Shown here: positions 18,306-26,529 of the stretch, in pieces
Numbering within the stretch: the first letter of the stretch is position 1
Layout of the letters: each line of letters starts with the position of its first letter
Origin: Candidatus Nitrotoga arctica
GTDB lineage: Bacteria; Pseudomonadota; Gammaproteobacteria; Burkholderiales; Gallionellaceae
DNA: 64,000 bases
Direction of reading: 5' to 3'
NCBI RefSeq assembly: GCF_918378365.1
Contig: NZ_OU912926.1
Coordinates: 124,001 to 188,000, forward strand
The notes under the pieces: generated by a model
Database searches by the model: none
The model's input: only the letters and a program-made list of their open reading frames with translations
What the model was told of the DNA's origin: nothing
Translations under genes and position numbers: made by a program

Positions 18306-21073
18306 TGGCATGACTCGCATTCCGGGTTGTCAATTGCGCACATCTGCACCGCATTCAGTTCGCCAGCGCGCGAGGTAGATTTCTCCGTAGAAGTCGCGCC
18401 CATTGTGCGTAGATAATATGTAGTCTTCAGGCCGCGCAGCCACGCCAGCTTGTAAGTTTCATCGAGCTTGCGCCCCGACACGCCAGCCATGTAGATGTTC
18501 AGTGATTGTGCTTGGTCAATCCATTTCTGGCGCCGTGCTGCCGCTTCTATTACCCATTGCGGCTCAATCTCGAATGCGGTTGCATACAGGCTGCGCAATT
18601 CGGCCGGGATGCGATCAATTTTGGCAAGGCTTCCATCAAAATATTTTAGGTCGGCTATCATCACCTCATCCCACAGTCCCAATCGCTTGAGGTCATTCAC
18701 CAGATATTCGTTGATGACGGTGAACTCACCGGATAGGTTCGATTTTACAAACAAGTTCTGGTAAGTAGGCTCGATGCAGGCCGATACGCCAATGATGTTT
18801 GATATAGTCGCAGTAGGCGCAATGGCCACGCAGTTTGAGTTGCGCATGCCGTACTGCCTGATGCGCGCGCGCAGTTTGCCCCAGTCCATGCTGGCGGACA
18901 TATCTACCTCCACATGCCCGCCGCGTGACTGACGCAGGAGTTCCAGCGTATCCTGCGGCAATATGCCCTGATCCCACAGGCTGCCATTATAGCTCTCGTA
19001 GCGGCCTCGTTCTTCGGCCAGTTCTGTGGATGCCAAATAGGCGTAATAGCACACTGCTTCCATGGAGCTGTCGGCAAATTCGACTGCTTTTTTCGAGGCA
19101 TAGGGTATCCGCAGTTCATGCAGGCAGTCCTGAAACCCCATGATGCCCAACCCAACCGGGCGGTGTCGGAGATTGGAGTTGCGCGCCTTTTCAACGGCGT
19201 AATAGTTGATGTCGATTACGTTGTCCAACATACGCATGGCCGTGGTAATGGTGCGCTTGAGTTTTTCATGGTCAAGCTGGCCGAATGCGTTCAGATGCGC
19301 CTTGAGATTGACCGAGCCAAGGTTGCATACCGCGATTTCGGATTCAGAAGTATTCAGCGTAATTTCAGTGCATAAATTAGAGCTATGCACTACGCCGACG
19401 TGTTGTTGTGGCGAGCGTATGTTGCATGGGTCTTTGAAGGTGATCCACGGGTGGCCGGTTTCAAACAGCATGGTTAGCATTTTGCGCCACATGTTGGCTG
19501 CCGAAATTTTTTTGAATAGGGTGATCTCGCCGTTTGCTGCTTTGGCCTCATAAGCTATGTAGGCACGCTCGAACTCCGTGCCGAATTTGTCGTGCAGGTC
19601 GGGGCAGGTTGATGGCGAAAACAGTGTCCATTCCCCGTCTTCCATGACGCGTTTCATGAACAGGTCGGGTATCCAGTTAGCTGTATTCATATCATGGGTA
19701 CGACGGCGGTCGTCGCCCGTATTCTTGCGCAACTCAAGAAATTCCTCGATATCCAGATGCCATGTTTCCAGATAAGCGCATACCGCGCCCTTTCTTTTGC
19801 CTCCTTGGTTGACTGCCACGGCAGTGTCATTGGCGACTTTCAGGAACGGCACCACGCCTTGTGATTTGCCGTTGGTGCCCTTGATGTGCGCGCCCATAGA
19901 ACGTACGGGTGTCCAGTCGTTGCCAAGGCCGCCGGAGTATTTGGCCAGAAGAGCGTTTTCCTTTACCGCTTCAAAGATACCCGCCAGGTCGTCCGGAACG
20001 GTAGTAAGGTAGCAGGAAGAAAGTTGCGAACGGATCGCCCCGGAGTTGAACAGGGTAGGCGTTGAACTCATGAAATCGAAGCTGGACAGCAGATGATAGA
20101 ACTCGATAGCGCGTGCATCGCGGTCACTCTCCCTGAGCGCCAGACCCATAGCCACGCGCATAAAAAATGCCTGTGGCAGCTCGATGCGGTTTTCATTTAT
20201 GTGCAGGAAGTAACGGTCATATAGGGTTTGCAGGCCAAGATAGCTAAACTGCAAGTCACGGCTTGCAGTTAGTTCATTAGCCAATCGCGGCAGGTCAAAA
20301 TTCGCCATGTCACGGTCAAGCAGTTCGGCCTCAATGCCGCGCTTAATAAATGAGGGAAAATATTCAGCATAACGCGTTGCCATGTCGGCGTCTTCGCCAA
20401 TAACATCACAGCAAATGTTGTTCAGCAGCAGGCGAGCGGTAACGAAGCTATAGGCCGGGTCATGTTCGATCATCGCACGAGCGGCAAGGATGGCACACTT
20501 GCGTACCTCTTCAACGGGTACGCCATCATAAAGATCACGTAGTGTCAGCTTTAGAATCGGGTCTGCACTTACCGCGTTGCCGAGTCCTTCACAAGCTGCC
20601 GTGATCCGTGCCGCAAGTCTTGCCTCATCCAGCGGGCGAAGCACACCCTTGTCGTTGACTTGAAGAACATGTGCAGGCGCGATTTTTTCCTTGGCCCGTT
20701 CACGCGTGCGTTCCTCGCGGTAAAGCACGTAGGAGCGGGCTACATCGTGTTCCCCGGAACGCATCAGAGCCAGTTCGACTTGATCCTGTATATCTTCGAT
20801 ATGCAGCGTCCCGCCGTACGGGTGGCGGCGCAACAGCGCATTAACTACAGTTTCGGTTAATTGGTTAACCAGTTCGCGCACGCGCGCGGATGCTTCGCCG
20901 TTTACGGCGATAAATGCCTTGGTCAACGCAATGGAAATTTTAGTTGCTTCAAAAGCAACTACGGAACCATTGCGGCGGATCACCTTGTGTTGGTCAAAAG
21001 GAATGCTGGCAGAAGTCGTGGCGTCGTCGGAAATGACGTGTGCCGACACTGGAGAGGAGGACAAACCTAACAT
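18302..21073 (-). CDS. nrdA: Class Ia ribonucleotide reductase alpha subunit with two ATP-cones
   Basis: This is the catalytic subunit that reduces NDPs to dNDPs. At 923 residues it is about 160 longer than E. coli NrdA because two ATP-cone-like domains precede the barrel: residues about 30-125 ([17 protein letters not shown]) and about 140-235 ([18 protein letters not shown] to [11 protein letters not shown]). Double cones are known in the Pseudomonas type and control activity by dATP-driven oligomerisation. Catalytic parts are visible: SSCYLTT with a redox Cys, SNLCTEI with the thiyl Cys and Glu, [10 protein letters not shown] with the second redox Cys, and the tail ECESCQ carrying the shuttle cysteines. 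The upstream region holds two NrdR boxes. nrdB follows with an overlap. Confidence 0.94.
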   Translation of the reverse strand: MLGLSSSPVSAHVISDDATTSASIPFDQHKVIRRNGSVVAFEATKISIALTKAFIAVNGEASARVRELVNQLTETVVNALLRRHPYGGTLHIEDIQDQVELALMRSGEHDVARSYVLYREERTRERAKEKIAPAHVLQVNDKGVLRPLDEARLAARITAACEGLGNAVSADPILKLTLRDLYDGVPVEEVRKCAILAARAMIEHDPAYSFVTARLLLNNICCDVIGEDADMATRYAEYFPSFIKRGIEAELLDRDMANFDLPRLANELTASRDLQFSYLGLQTLYDRYFLHINENRIELPQAFFMRVAMGLALRESDRDARAIEFYHLLSSFDFMSSTPTLFNSGAIRSQLSSCYLTTVPDDLAGIFEAVKENALLAKYSGGLGNDWTPVRSMGAHIKGTNGKSQGVVPFLKVANDTAVAVNQGGKRKGAVCAYLETWHLDIEEFLELRKNTGDDRRRTHDMNTANWIPDLFMKRVMEDGEWTLFSPSTCPDLHDKFGTEFERAYIAYEAKAANGEITLFKKISAANMWRKMLTMLFETGHPWITFKDPCNIRSPQQHVGVVHSSNLCTEITLNTSESEIAVCNLGSVNLKAHLNAFGQLDHEKLKRTITTAMRMLDNVIDINYYAVEKARNSNLRHRPVGLGIMGFQDCLHELRIPYASKKAVEFADSSMEAVCYYAYLASTELAEERGRYESYNGSLWDQGILPQDTLELLRQSRGGHVEVDMSASMDWGKLRARIRQYGMRNSNCVAIAPTATISNIIGVSACIEPTYQNLFVKSNLSGEFTVINEYLVNDLKRLGLWDEVMIADLKYFDGSLAKIDRIPAELRSLYATAFEIEPQWVIEAAARRQKWIDQAQSLNIYMAGVSGRKLDETYKLAWLRGLKTTYYLRTMGATSTEKSTSRAGELNAVQMCAIDNPECESCQ

Positions 21074-21081
21074 AATAATTA

Positions 21082-21129
21082 TCGCTCTATTTAGTGATTA
21101 GACCGTATCAAAACTACTATATATAGTAT
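21082..21129 (-). promoter_or_regulatory. Pair of NrdR boxes upstream of nrdAB
   Basis: Box 1 at 21114-21129 (CTACTATATATAGTAT) matches the NrdR consensus ACACWATATATWGTGT at 13 of 16 positions, with all ten core bases CTATATATAG. Box 2 at 21082-21097 (TCGCTCTATTTAGTGA) matches 11 of 16. The centres are exactly 32 bases apart, close to the 31-32 base spacing known for NrdR. Both lie within 60 bases of the nrdA start, so dATP-dependent repression by NrdR is expected. Confidence 0.75.
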
Positions 21130-21260
21130 TTAATCGATTTTACAGTAGCGATTGTAGTAGGAAGCAATTAAACAAACAAGTATAAAAAAGCAAGAACAGC
21201 ACAACGTGTTTCAATCAGAGCGAATATAGTTATGTATTCCATATTGCTACTCGCTTTCAA

Positions 21261-21794
21261 TCACTCCCTTGCAAGATAACGCGGCCAGTCAAATTCATGC
21301 CCAGGATCTGTCTTCCGTCCCGGTGCAATGTCTGAGTGCCCTGCAATTTCACGAATCGGATAGGCACGTTTGAGCACTCGCGTCAGCCGGATTAGTCCAG
21401 CATACTGTTGATCGCTGAATGGCAGGAAGTCTGTGCCTTCTAACTCTACGCCTATGGAAAAATCATTACAGGCCGTGCGTCCGTGCCACATAGATACACC
21501 GGCATGCCAGGCGCGCTTGTTGCAAGGCACGAACTGAGTAATCTCGCCCGTGCGCTGTATTAAAAAATGAGCAGAAACTCTCACCCCTTTGAGTTGAGCA
21601 AAATAGGGATGTGCATCCGTATCAAGAGTATTGGTAAATAACTGTGCAATCGCCTGGCCACCGAACTCACCCGGTGGCAGGCTGATATTGTGAATCACCA
21701 ATAAGTCTATGGTGGTACCAGACGGACGAAAATCACAGTTGGGCGAAGCAAGACGGCGCATACCGCTGACCCATCCATTTGCGCCAACTTTCAC
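21261..21794 (-). CDS. ampD: 1,6-anhydro-N-acetylmuramyl-L-alanine amidase AmpD
   Basis: This cytosolic zinc amidase of the Amidase_2 family removes the peptide from anhydroMurNAc-peptides during peptidoglycan recycling. The 177-residue length is typical. Zinc ligands are visible as His35 (LLVIHNISLP), His153 (IAGHSDIAPGR) and Asp163 (KTDPGHEFDW), matching His34, His154 and Asp164 of the characterised enzyme. The conserved VSAHFLIQRTGEI, WHAGVS and IGVELEG segments are present. It is next to pilR-pilS. amgK and murU, later in the window, act in the same recycling route. Confidence 0.94.
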   Translation of the reverse strand: MKVGANGWVSGMRRLASPNCDFRPSGTTIDLLVIHNISLPPGEFGGQAIAQLFTNTLDTDAHPYFAQLKGVRVSAHFLIQRTGEITQFVPCNKRAWHAGVSMWHGRTACNDFSIGVELEGTDFLPFSDQQYAGLIRLTRVLKRAYPIREIAGHSDIAPGRKTDPGHEFDWPRYLARE

Positions 21795-21797
21795 TGC

Positions 21798-23156
21798 TTA
21801 TTCATCCTTATCGGTGATGCCCAACCGGTCCATGCGATAGCGTAAGGCGCGAAAAGTCACTCCCAGCACCTTGGCCGCAGCTGTGCGGTTGAAATTGGTC
21901 TGCTGTAATGCCTCTAGAATAGCTGCGCGTTCGACGCTATCCAGATAATCGGTAAGCGGGTATTTGCCAGCTACACTTGGTTTGGCGGTCATTCCAGAAA
22001 AATCAGTGGGCGTTAGCTGCAAATCGGCTGGCACGATAATGCCGTCCGAACATAATGCAAGGGCGCGCTCGATTATATTTTCCAGTTCGCGCACATTACC
22101 CGGAAAATCGTATTGTTGAAGTGCCTTCAAAGCTGACGATGCCAATTCGACTTTCGCATCACCACACAAACGAGCTAAAAAATGGTTGGCGACCTCGGTA
22201 ATGTCATCGCGCATTGCGCGCAACGGTGGCATAAGCAAGGTAATCACATTCAAACGATAATACAAATCCTGACGGAATTTCCCCTGCTGTACTTGCTCTG
22301 CCAACGCGTTGTGGGTGGCGCTGATGATACGCACATCCACCGGCTCTTCCTGCGTAGCGCCCACCTTACGCACTTTTTTTTCCTGGATTACCCGCAACAA
22401 CTTTACTTGCATGGAGAGAGGCAGATCGGCCACCTCGTCTAGGAATAGAGTGCCGCCATTGGCAGCTTGAAATAAACCCTCGCGATCCTTTTCTGCACCG
22501 GTGAATGCACCCTTGCGATAACCAAAAAATTCGCTTTCCATGAGCGTTTCCGGGATTGCACCGCAGTTTACCGTGATGAAGGGTTGGTCGCGCCGAGCAC
22601 TTTTTTCAACGATCAGTCGCGCAGCCAGTTCTTTTCCACTACCTGATTCGCCACTGATATGTACCGGTGCCTGGCTACGTGCCACCCGATCGATCAGGTC
22701 GCGCACCTTTTCCATGGCCGGGGAGAGTCCCAGCAATGTTCGCACGCCTTTCCGTACGGTGGCAGACGGTGGCGGCAGTTTGAGCACAGCATTGACCAAG
22801 GCACGCAACTGAGTCAACGCAACTGGCTTGGGGAGGTAATCGAAAGCGCCCGCCTTAAGTGCAAAAATCGCATTTTCCATGTTGCCATGCGCGGTAATCA
22901 CCGCGACTGGCACATGCATGTTACGAGCAATAATATATTGCACCACCTCCAGTCCTTCTCCATCCGGCAGACGCATATCTGTCAGACATAGCTGATATGT
23001 TTTAGTATTTAATTGTTGCAAAGCTTCTTGCACATTACTAGCGCGGTCAACCTGCAATCCCATGCGTAGCAGCGCCAACTCGATCAACTCCAATATATCC
23101 GGCTCGTCATCCACTACCAAGACGCGCGCAGTGCTGGCCTGTCTATCAACGTTCAT
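21798..23156 (-). CDS. pilR: Sigma54-dependent response regulator PilR
   Basis: The protein has 452 residues and is an NtrC-family activator. The ATG at 23156 (MNVDRQASTARVLVVDDEPD) is chosen because the receiver domain then starts at the usual distance; the frame is open further upstream within pilS. The receiver has LCLTDMRLPDGEG with the phospho-acceptor Asp. The AAA+ domain has Walker A GESGSGKE, the sigma54-contacting GAFTGA and Walker B GGTLFLDEVADLP. A Fis-type helix-turn-helix (NRTAAAKVLGVTFRALRYRM) ends the protein. It overlaps the sensor gene pilS by 11 bases. In Pseudomonas PilSR controls pilin transcription; that target is inferred here. Confidence 0.85.
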   Translation of the reverse strand: MNVDRQASTARVLVVDDEPDILELIELALLRMGLQVDRASNVQEALQQLNTKTYQLCLTDMRLPDGEGLEVVQYIIARNMHVPVAVITAHGNMENAIFALKAGAFDYLPKPVALTQLRALVNAVLKLPPPSATVRKGVRTLLGLSPAMEKVRDLIDRVARSQAPVHISGESGSGKELAARLIVEKSARRDQPFITVNCGAIPETLMESEFFGYRKGAFTGAEKDREGLFQAANGGTLFLDEVADLPLSMQVKLLRVIQEKKVRKVGATQEEPVDVRIISATHNALAEQVQQGKFRQDLYYRLNVITLLMPPLRAMRDDITEVANHFLARLCGDAKVELASSALKALQQYDFPGNVRELENIIERALALCSDGIIVPADLQLTPTDFSGMTAKPSVAGKYPLTDYLDSVERAAILEALQQTNFNRTAAAKVLGVTFRALRYRMDRLGITDKDE

Positions 23157-24774
23157 TTTGATCTCCAAACACAATACGGAAACAGGCACCGCCATTTGCT
23201 GGCTGCCTATATTCAAGCGTTGCCCCGTTAGCCTCGCATAGTTCGCGTGCAATATATAGGCCTAAACCGGTGCCACCGGCCGTCATGGTAAAGAAAGGCT
23301 CAAATAATTGTTGAACGGTCTCGGGGGCAACTGGAGGCCCGTCGTTCAGAATTTCCAGTATCGTCCTCCCATCATTGGAGCACCATGCACACAGTTGCAC
23401 ACTGCCTGCCAGCTTGCTGCAATAACGCAGAGCGTTGCGGCATAAATTCCACAATACTTGATCGAGATGGCCAAGATCAAACCTGATTACGCAAGCTGAG
23501 GTAATCTTAATTAAAAATATCTCCTGCGACACGCCTTGGGTATGACGCAACCCTTCAATATAGAGGGGCAGTTTTTCTGTTAAATTATAATCTTCACTTT
23601 GCACCCTGTCGCGCCGGTTCAACTGCAGGACATCTTCCACGATGTGGTTCAACCTTGCGGCATTGTCCATAATGATCTGAAACAAACGAGTCTGCCCCGG
23701 ATCGTGCTTCTCTTCTTGTAGTAGTTCAGTTGCGTAGCTAATAGCCGACAGTGGGTTGCGCACCTCATGGGCAATGTTGGCGGTCAATCGTCCCAGTGCT
23801 GCGAGTTTGATCTGCTGAGCCTGCGCCTGAACGCGTTGCATATCCTCAAGAAAAATTATCGCGCCCCAAAATCCCTCGCGCTCTACTGGCAGGAAACGCA
23901 CACGCACCTGATGATTGGTTATAGGTAAACGTAATACTTCATGTCCACGCCCCTGGTGCAGCCGCCAAACGGCGAATCGATCTGCCAGTAGAGGCGCACA
24001 ACTTTCCAGCGTGGCATTGTCAGTATTTGAAAACGTGTACCCAAGCAAACGCTCCACACCAGGATTGTACTGCTTGACCATTCCGCTTTCATTCACCACC
24101 AGCACGCCGTCTGGCATATCCTGAATCACCAGTCTGTTAGTTTCCGCCATGTTGGCCAGATCTACACCGCGCAGAGCGGCCAAATTTTCGCTGGCAATGG
24201 CATACTTGGCCATGGTATGTGCCAGCCAGGCAACGGCAAAATAAGCGGTGCTCAATAATCCGGCCTGCATATATTGGGCTACCGCCGCATCTTGGGTAAG
24301 CACTGCATAAGAATGCTGCAATAACACTGCAATGCTGGCAAGTGCCGCGAAAAACAGAGTAATCTTGCCACGGCTGATCAATCCTGTAGCGGTCAGTGAT
24401 ACTAGTAGCAACACGCCTAAACCGCTTTGTATGCCCCCGCTGGCGTGCGACAAAACTGTTATGCAAACAATATCTGTTCCCACCTGAAATGCCAATTGCA
24501 AGTCAAATCGTGGCCGACGTAACTTGATGGTTAGAAGCGAGATCAAGGTCATTACGATGTATACGAGACTGGTGCGAAAGAACAGCGATGGAGCGCTTGA
24601 ACCTAACGACAGGGCATCACCAAAAATGCTCACCAGAAATACAAATAGTCCGCTCAGGGTCAGCCGGTACAGATTGAAGAAGTAAATTGAGCGCCACATG
24701 GCGTCCGGTGCTGGCGCAGAATAAGATCTTAGGCGCAATGGATGCCACGTGGAGAGGGGTAGGTTATCCCACAT
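23146..24774 (-). CDS. pilS: Membrane sensor histidine kinase PilS
   Basis: The 542-residue kinase pairs with PilR. The ATG at 24774 follows an in-frame TTG. The N-terminal 200 residues contain about six hydrophobic segments (for example LTLSGLFVFLVSIFG and SGLGVLLLVSLTATGLI), as in PilS. A PAS domain follows (about 215-315, VIQDMPDGVLVVNESG), then the dimerisation helix with phospho-acceptor His in NIAHEVRNPLSAI and an ATPase domain with LWNLCRNALRY and TGLGLYIARELCEANG. The adjacent pilR and ampD support the assignment. The signal sensed is unknown from the sequence. Confidence 0.85.
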   Translation of the reverse strand: MWDNLPLSTWHPLRLRSYSAPAPDAMWRSIYFFNLYRLTLSGLFVFLVSIFGDALSLGSSAPSLFFRTSLVYIVMTLISLLTIKLRRPRFDLQLAFQVGTDIVCITVLSHASGGIQSGLGVLLLVSLTATGLISRGKITLFFAALASIAVLLQHSYAVLTQDAAVAQYMQAGLLSTAYFAVAWLAHTMAKYAIASENLAALRGVDLANMAETNRLVIQDMPDGVLVVNESGMVKQYNPGVERLLGYTFSNTDNATLESCAPLLADRFAVWRLHQGRGHEVLRLPITNHQVRVRFLPVEREGFWGAIIFLEDMQRVQAQAQQIKLAALGRLTANIAHEVRNPLSAISYATELLQEEKHDPGQTRLFQIIMDNAARLNHIVEDVLQLNRRDRVQSEDYNLTEKLPLYIEGLRHTQGVSQEIFLIKITSACVIRFDLGHLDQVLWNLCRNALRYCSKLAGSVQLCAWCSNDGRTILEILNDGPPVAPETVQQLFEPFFTMTAGGTGLGLYIARELCEANGATLEYRQPANGGACFRIVFGDQNER

Positions 24775-24797
24775 CAAAACTCATCTGGTATTAGAGA

Positions 24798-25037
24798 TTA
24801 TTCAGGTTCGTCAGTGTGTGCATGGCGATGCACCTCACTGCAATAATGTTTGTGATCGACCATAATGCTCTCACCTTTAGGCAGATGCACACCGCAGTGC
24901 GCACAACGCACCATATTTTCTCTGTGCTTTGATGTATCTTCACCCAGTACATCTTTTTTTGGCATCTGCTTGCGATAGTACTTGAGCAGCAAATAGATAA
25001 CTATGAAGATAACAATTACAATTAATATGCGACTCAT
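24798..25037 (-). CDS. PP0621-family small membrane protein with zinc-ribbon
   Basis: A 79-residue protein with one N-terminal membrane helix (ILIVIVIFIVIYLLLKYY) and a cytoplasmic metal-binding motif, CAHCGVHLPKGE followed by HKHYCSEVHRH, that would hold one zinc ion. This is the standard layout of PP0621-type proteins, which are commonly found beside pilS in betaproteobacteria. The function is unknown. It lies 24 bases upstream of pilS on the same strand and is probably its operon leader. Confidence 0.82.
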   Translation of the reverse strand: MSRILIVIVIFIVIYLLLKYYRKQMPKKDVLGEDTSKHRENMVRCAHCGVHLPKGESIMVDHKHYCSEVHRHAHTDEPE

Positions 25038-25476
25038 CCCACCTTAACTCCAAAAAAACCGCTCATGAGCAGAAATTAAAAGGTAAACAGGAATCTCCCC
25101 GTTTTATGGGGAAGCAACCGTCATGCTATCAGCTCCTCTATGACTGGCGATCAATCGCCGGATCAGGAGCAATGAGGATAAACCCAGCAGGTCATTAATA
25201 GAGGTATGATCTTCATTATTGTAGCAATATGGATATATTGCGCGTACTCATTGGGTAAGCTGGATAATGTGATAGTCATGTATCTATAGATACTGCCGTT
25301 GAAAGTTAAGAATTCAGGCGGTGTGAATATCGATTGCTTTCGATATCGTCGTTCTGAAATCTATCTGCTCACACTTTCGTATTGTGCCATAGCTTTTCGA
25401 TTTGAGCCTGTGTTGGGCTTTTGGGTAAAAATAAATCCCAACAATTGCTTTCTATCCGAGCTGAGTTTGCTTACCA
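25038..25476. other. Intergenic region without recognised gene
   Basis: A short hairpin (TCCCC gttttat GGGGA, near 25095-25111) is the only structure seen. A plus-strand open frame at 25299-25544 has no ribosome site or recognisable content and overlaps the DUF721 gene end, so I do not call it. Confidence 0.4.
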
Positions 25477-25899
25477 TTACTCCTTGCTTTTTGCCAAGCG
25501 TAGCAATGCGATTTTCAGAGGTGAATCTTGCAATTTTACGGTGAAGTCAACCAGCTGCTGACGTCCTATGGTGCTGAGCGAGGTGGAGCGAGGGGGGCGT
25601 GTGTTGATCGGTAAGGCAACTTGCACCCTAATCTGAATTCCAGTAATCTCGTAGCCCCCGTTTTGGAATAACTGGGTAAATCCTGGGGCAAGTTGACGTA
25701 ATTTTGCTGCCACCGTGCCATTATCTGCGGCAATAACGAGAGTTTGCTGGTCAATTTGCATTACATGGCTAGTGCGTACCAGGGAGGATGGTGCGATCTC
25801 TTCATAATGCCGCTGCAATGCGAGAAGTTCGTCTACCTTATGTGATAGTTGGCGCAACTCTTGGCTGGCATTGAAATATGAACTTAATCGATTTGACAC
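25477..25899 (-). CDS. DUF721 family protein (DciA-like)
   Basis: The protein has 140 residues and starts at GTG. The middle (VMQIDQQTLVIAADNGTVAA KLRQL, about residues 47-70) is the conserved DUF721 core. DUF721 proteins include DciA, which helps load the replicative helicase in bacteria lacking DnaC. Position next to and divergent from secA is typical for proteobacterial members. The C-terminal half is longer and less conserved than in minimal members (LSTIGRQQLVDFTVKLQDS). The DciA role is by family only. Confidence 0.75.
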   Translation of the reverse strand: MSNRLSSYFNASQELRQLSHKVDELLALQRHYEEIAPSSLVRTSHVMQIDQQTLVIAADNGTVAAKLRQLAPGFTQLFQNGGYEITGIQIRVQVALPINTRPPRSTSLSTIGRQQLVDFTVKLQDSPLKIALLRLAKSKE

Positions 25900-26100
25900 A
25901 ATATCAGGTTAATTCAGAAATGGAATCACGAATATTATTCTGATTTTCATGGCTTGTAAAAGTTCGTAGCATCTGCGCGGTAACAATGCGCCATCAGGAA
26001 TTCGTGTTGTTTTTAGAGTTTATGTTGACGGGATTTTTCACTGTTAGGGATGGATTATGGTCAATAAAAAACTGCTCTACTTCCAGTGAATGGAGTTTTA

Positions 26101-26184
26101 ATGCTGAGAAACATTTTTAATGGTGGTATAGGCCCGAGATATTTGGAGGGTATTCAGATTACCAAGAGCATTATGATAATATAA
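26101..26184 (+). CDS. Possible 27-residue small protein
   Basis: A 27-codon ORF with ATG 5 bases after GGAG (26092-26095). The product starts MLRNIFNGGIGPRYLEG and ends KSIMII, with no recognised motif. It is followed 12 bases later by a second small ORF of the same length and then by a terminator, in a 630-base gap upstream of secA that has no other gene. Tandem arrangement, ribosome sites and a terminator suggest a real transcript. Translation is unproven. Confidence 0.35.
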   Translation: MLRNIFNGGIGPRYLEGIQITKSIMII

Positions 26185-26196
26185 TAAAGGTTGATC

Positions 26197-26280
26197 ATGG
26201 CAATAGATAATCTTCAAGTCTGCGCAGGTTGTAAGTCTGCTGGTATCTGTTGTGCCGGTCATACTAGTGGAAGTTGTTGA
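26197..26280 (+). CDS. Possible 27-residue Cys-rich peptide
   Basis: The ORF has 27 codons and an AAAGG site (26186-26190) 6 bases before ATG. The peptide contains five cysteines in 27 residues: CAGC near the start (QVCAGCKSAG), a CC pair (ICCAG) and a C-terminal Cys (SGSC). Such density suggests metal or cluster binding, or disulfides. The TGA stop is followed by an in-frame extension of 31 codons to 26376, but no selenocysteine insertion hairpin is evident. A terminator lies about 120 bases downstream. No known family was recognised. Confidence 0.45.
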   Translation: MAIDNLQVCAGCKSAGICCAGHTSGSC

Positions 26281-26402
26281 GGTGAACAGATTAGCACTGC
26301 TTTGCTTGGTTTTCCCATGATTGTAGAAGTGAGATATTCAAAAGTGTCGCATACAAGCATTTTTTTGAAACGTTGAGAATCGATAAACATTGGGTTTTGT
26401 AC

Positions 26403-26430
26403 AAGGGTGAGGTGGCACTTCACCCTTTTT
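26403..26430 (+). terminator. Rho-independent terminator before secA
   Basis: An 8-base stem AAGGGTGA paired with TCACCCTT is followed by TTTTT. It ends the transcript of the two tiny ORFs and lies 100 bases before secA. Confidence 0.85.
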
Positions 26431-26529
26431 GCTTGGTGTAACTGACAATGAATTAAAGCTTAGACATTTAAATTCAGCATTAAAACCCAAAATTAAAATC
26501 TCAGAATTGAAACCTAGAAAAATTAAAAA

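Noticed and set aside
25299..25544. Plus-strand open frame between PP0621 and the DUF721 gene
   Set aside because: It runs antisense into the DUF721 gene and lacks start signals and family features.
26197..26376. Selenoprotein read through the TGA at 26278-26280
   Set aside because: The frame stays open for 31 more codons, but no convincing insertion hairpin follows the TGA and no known selenoprotein family was recognised.
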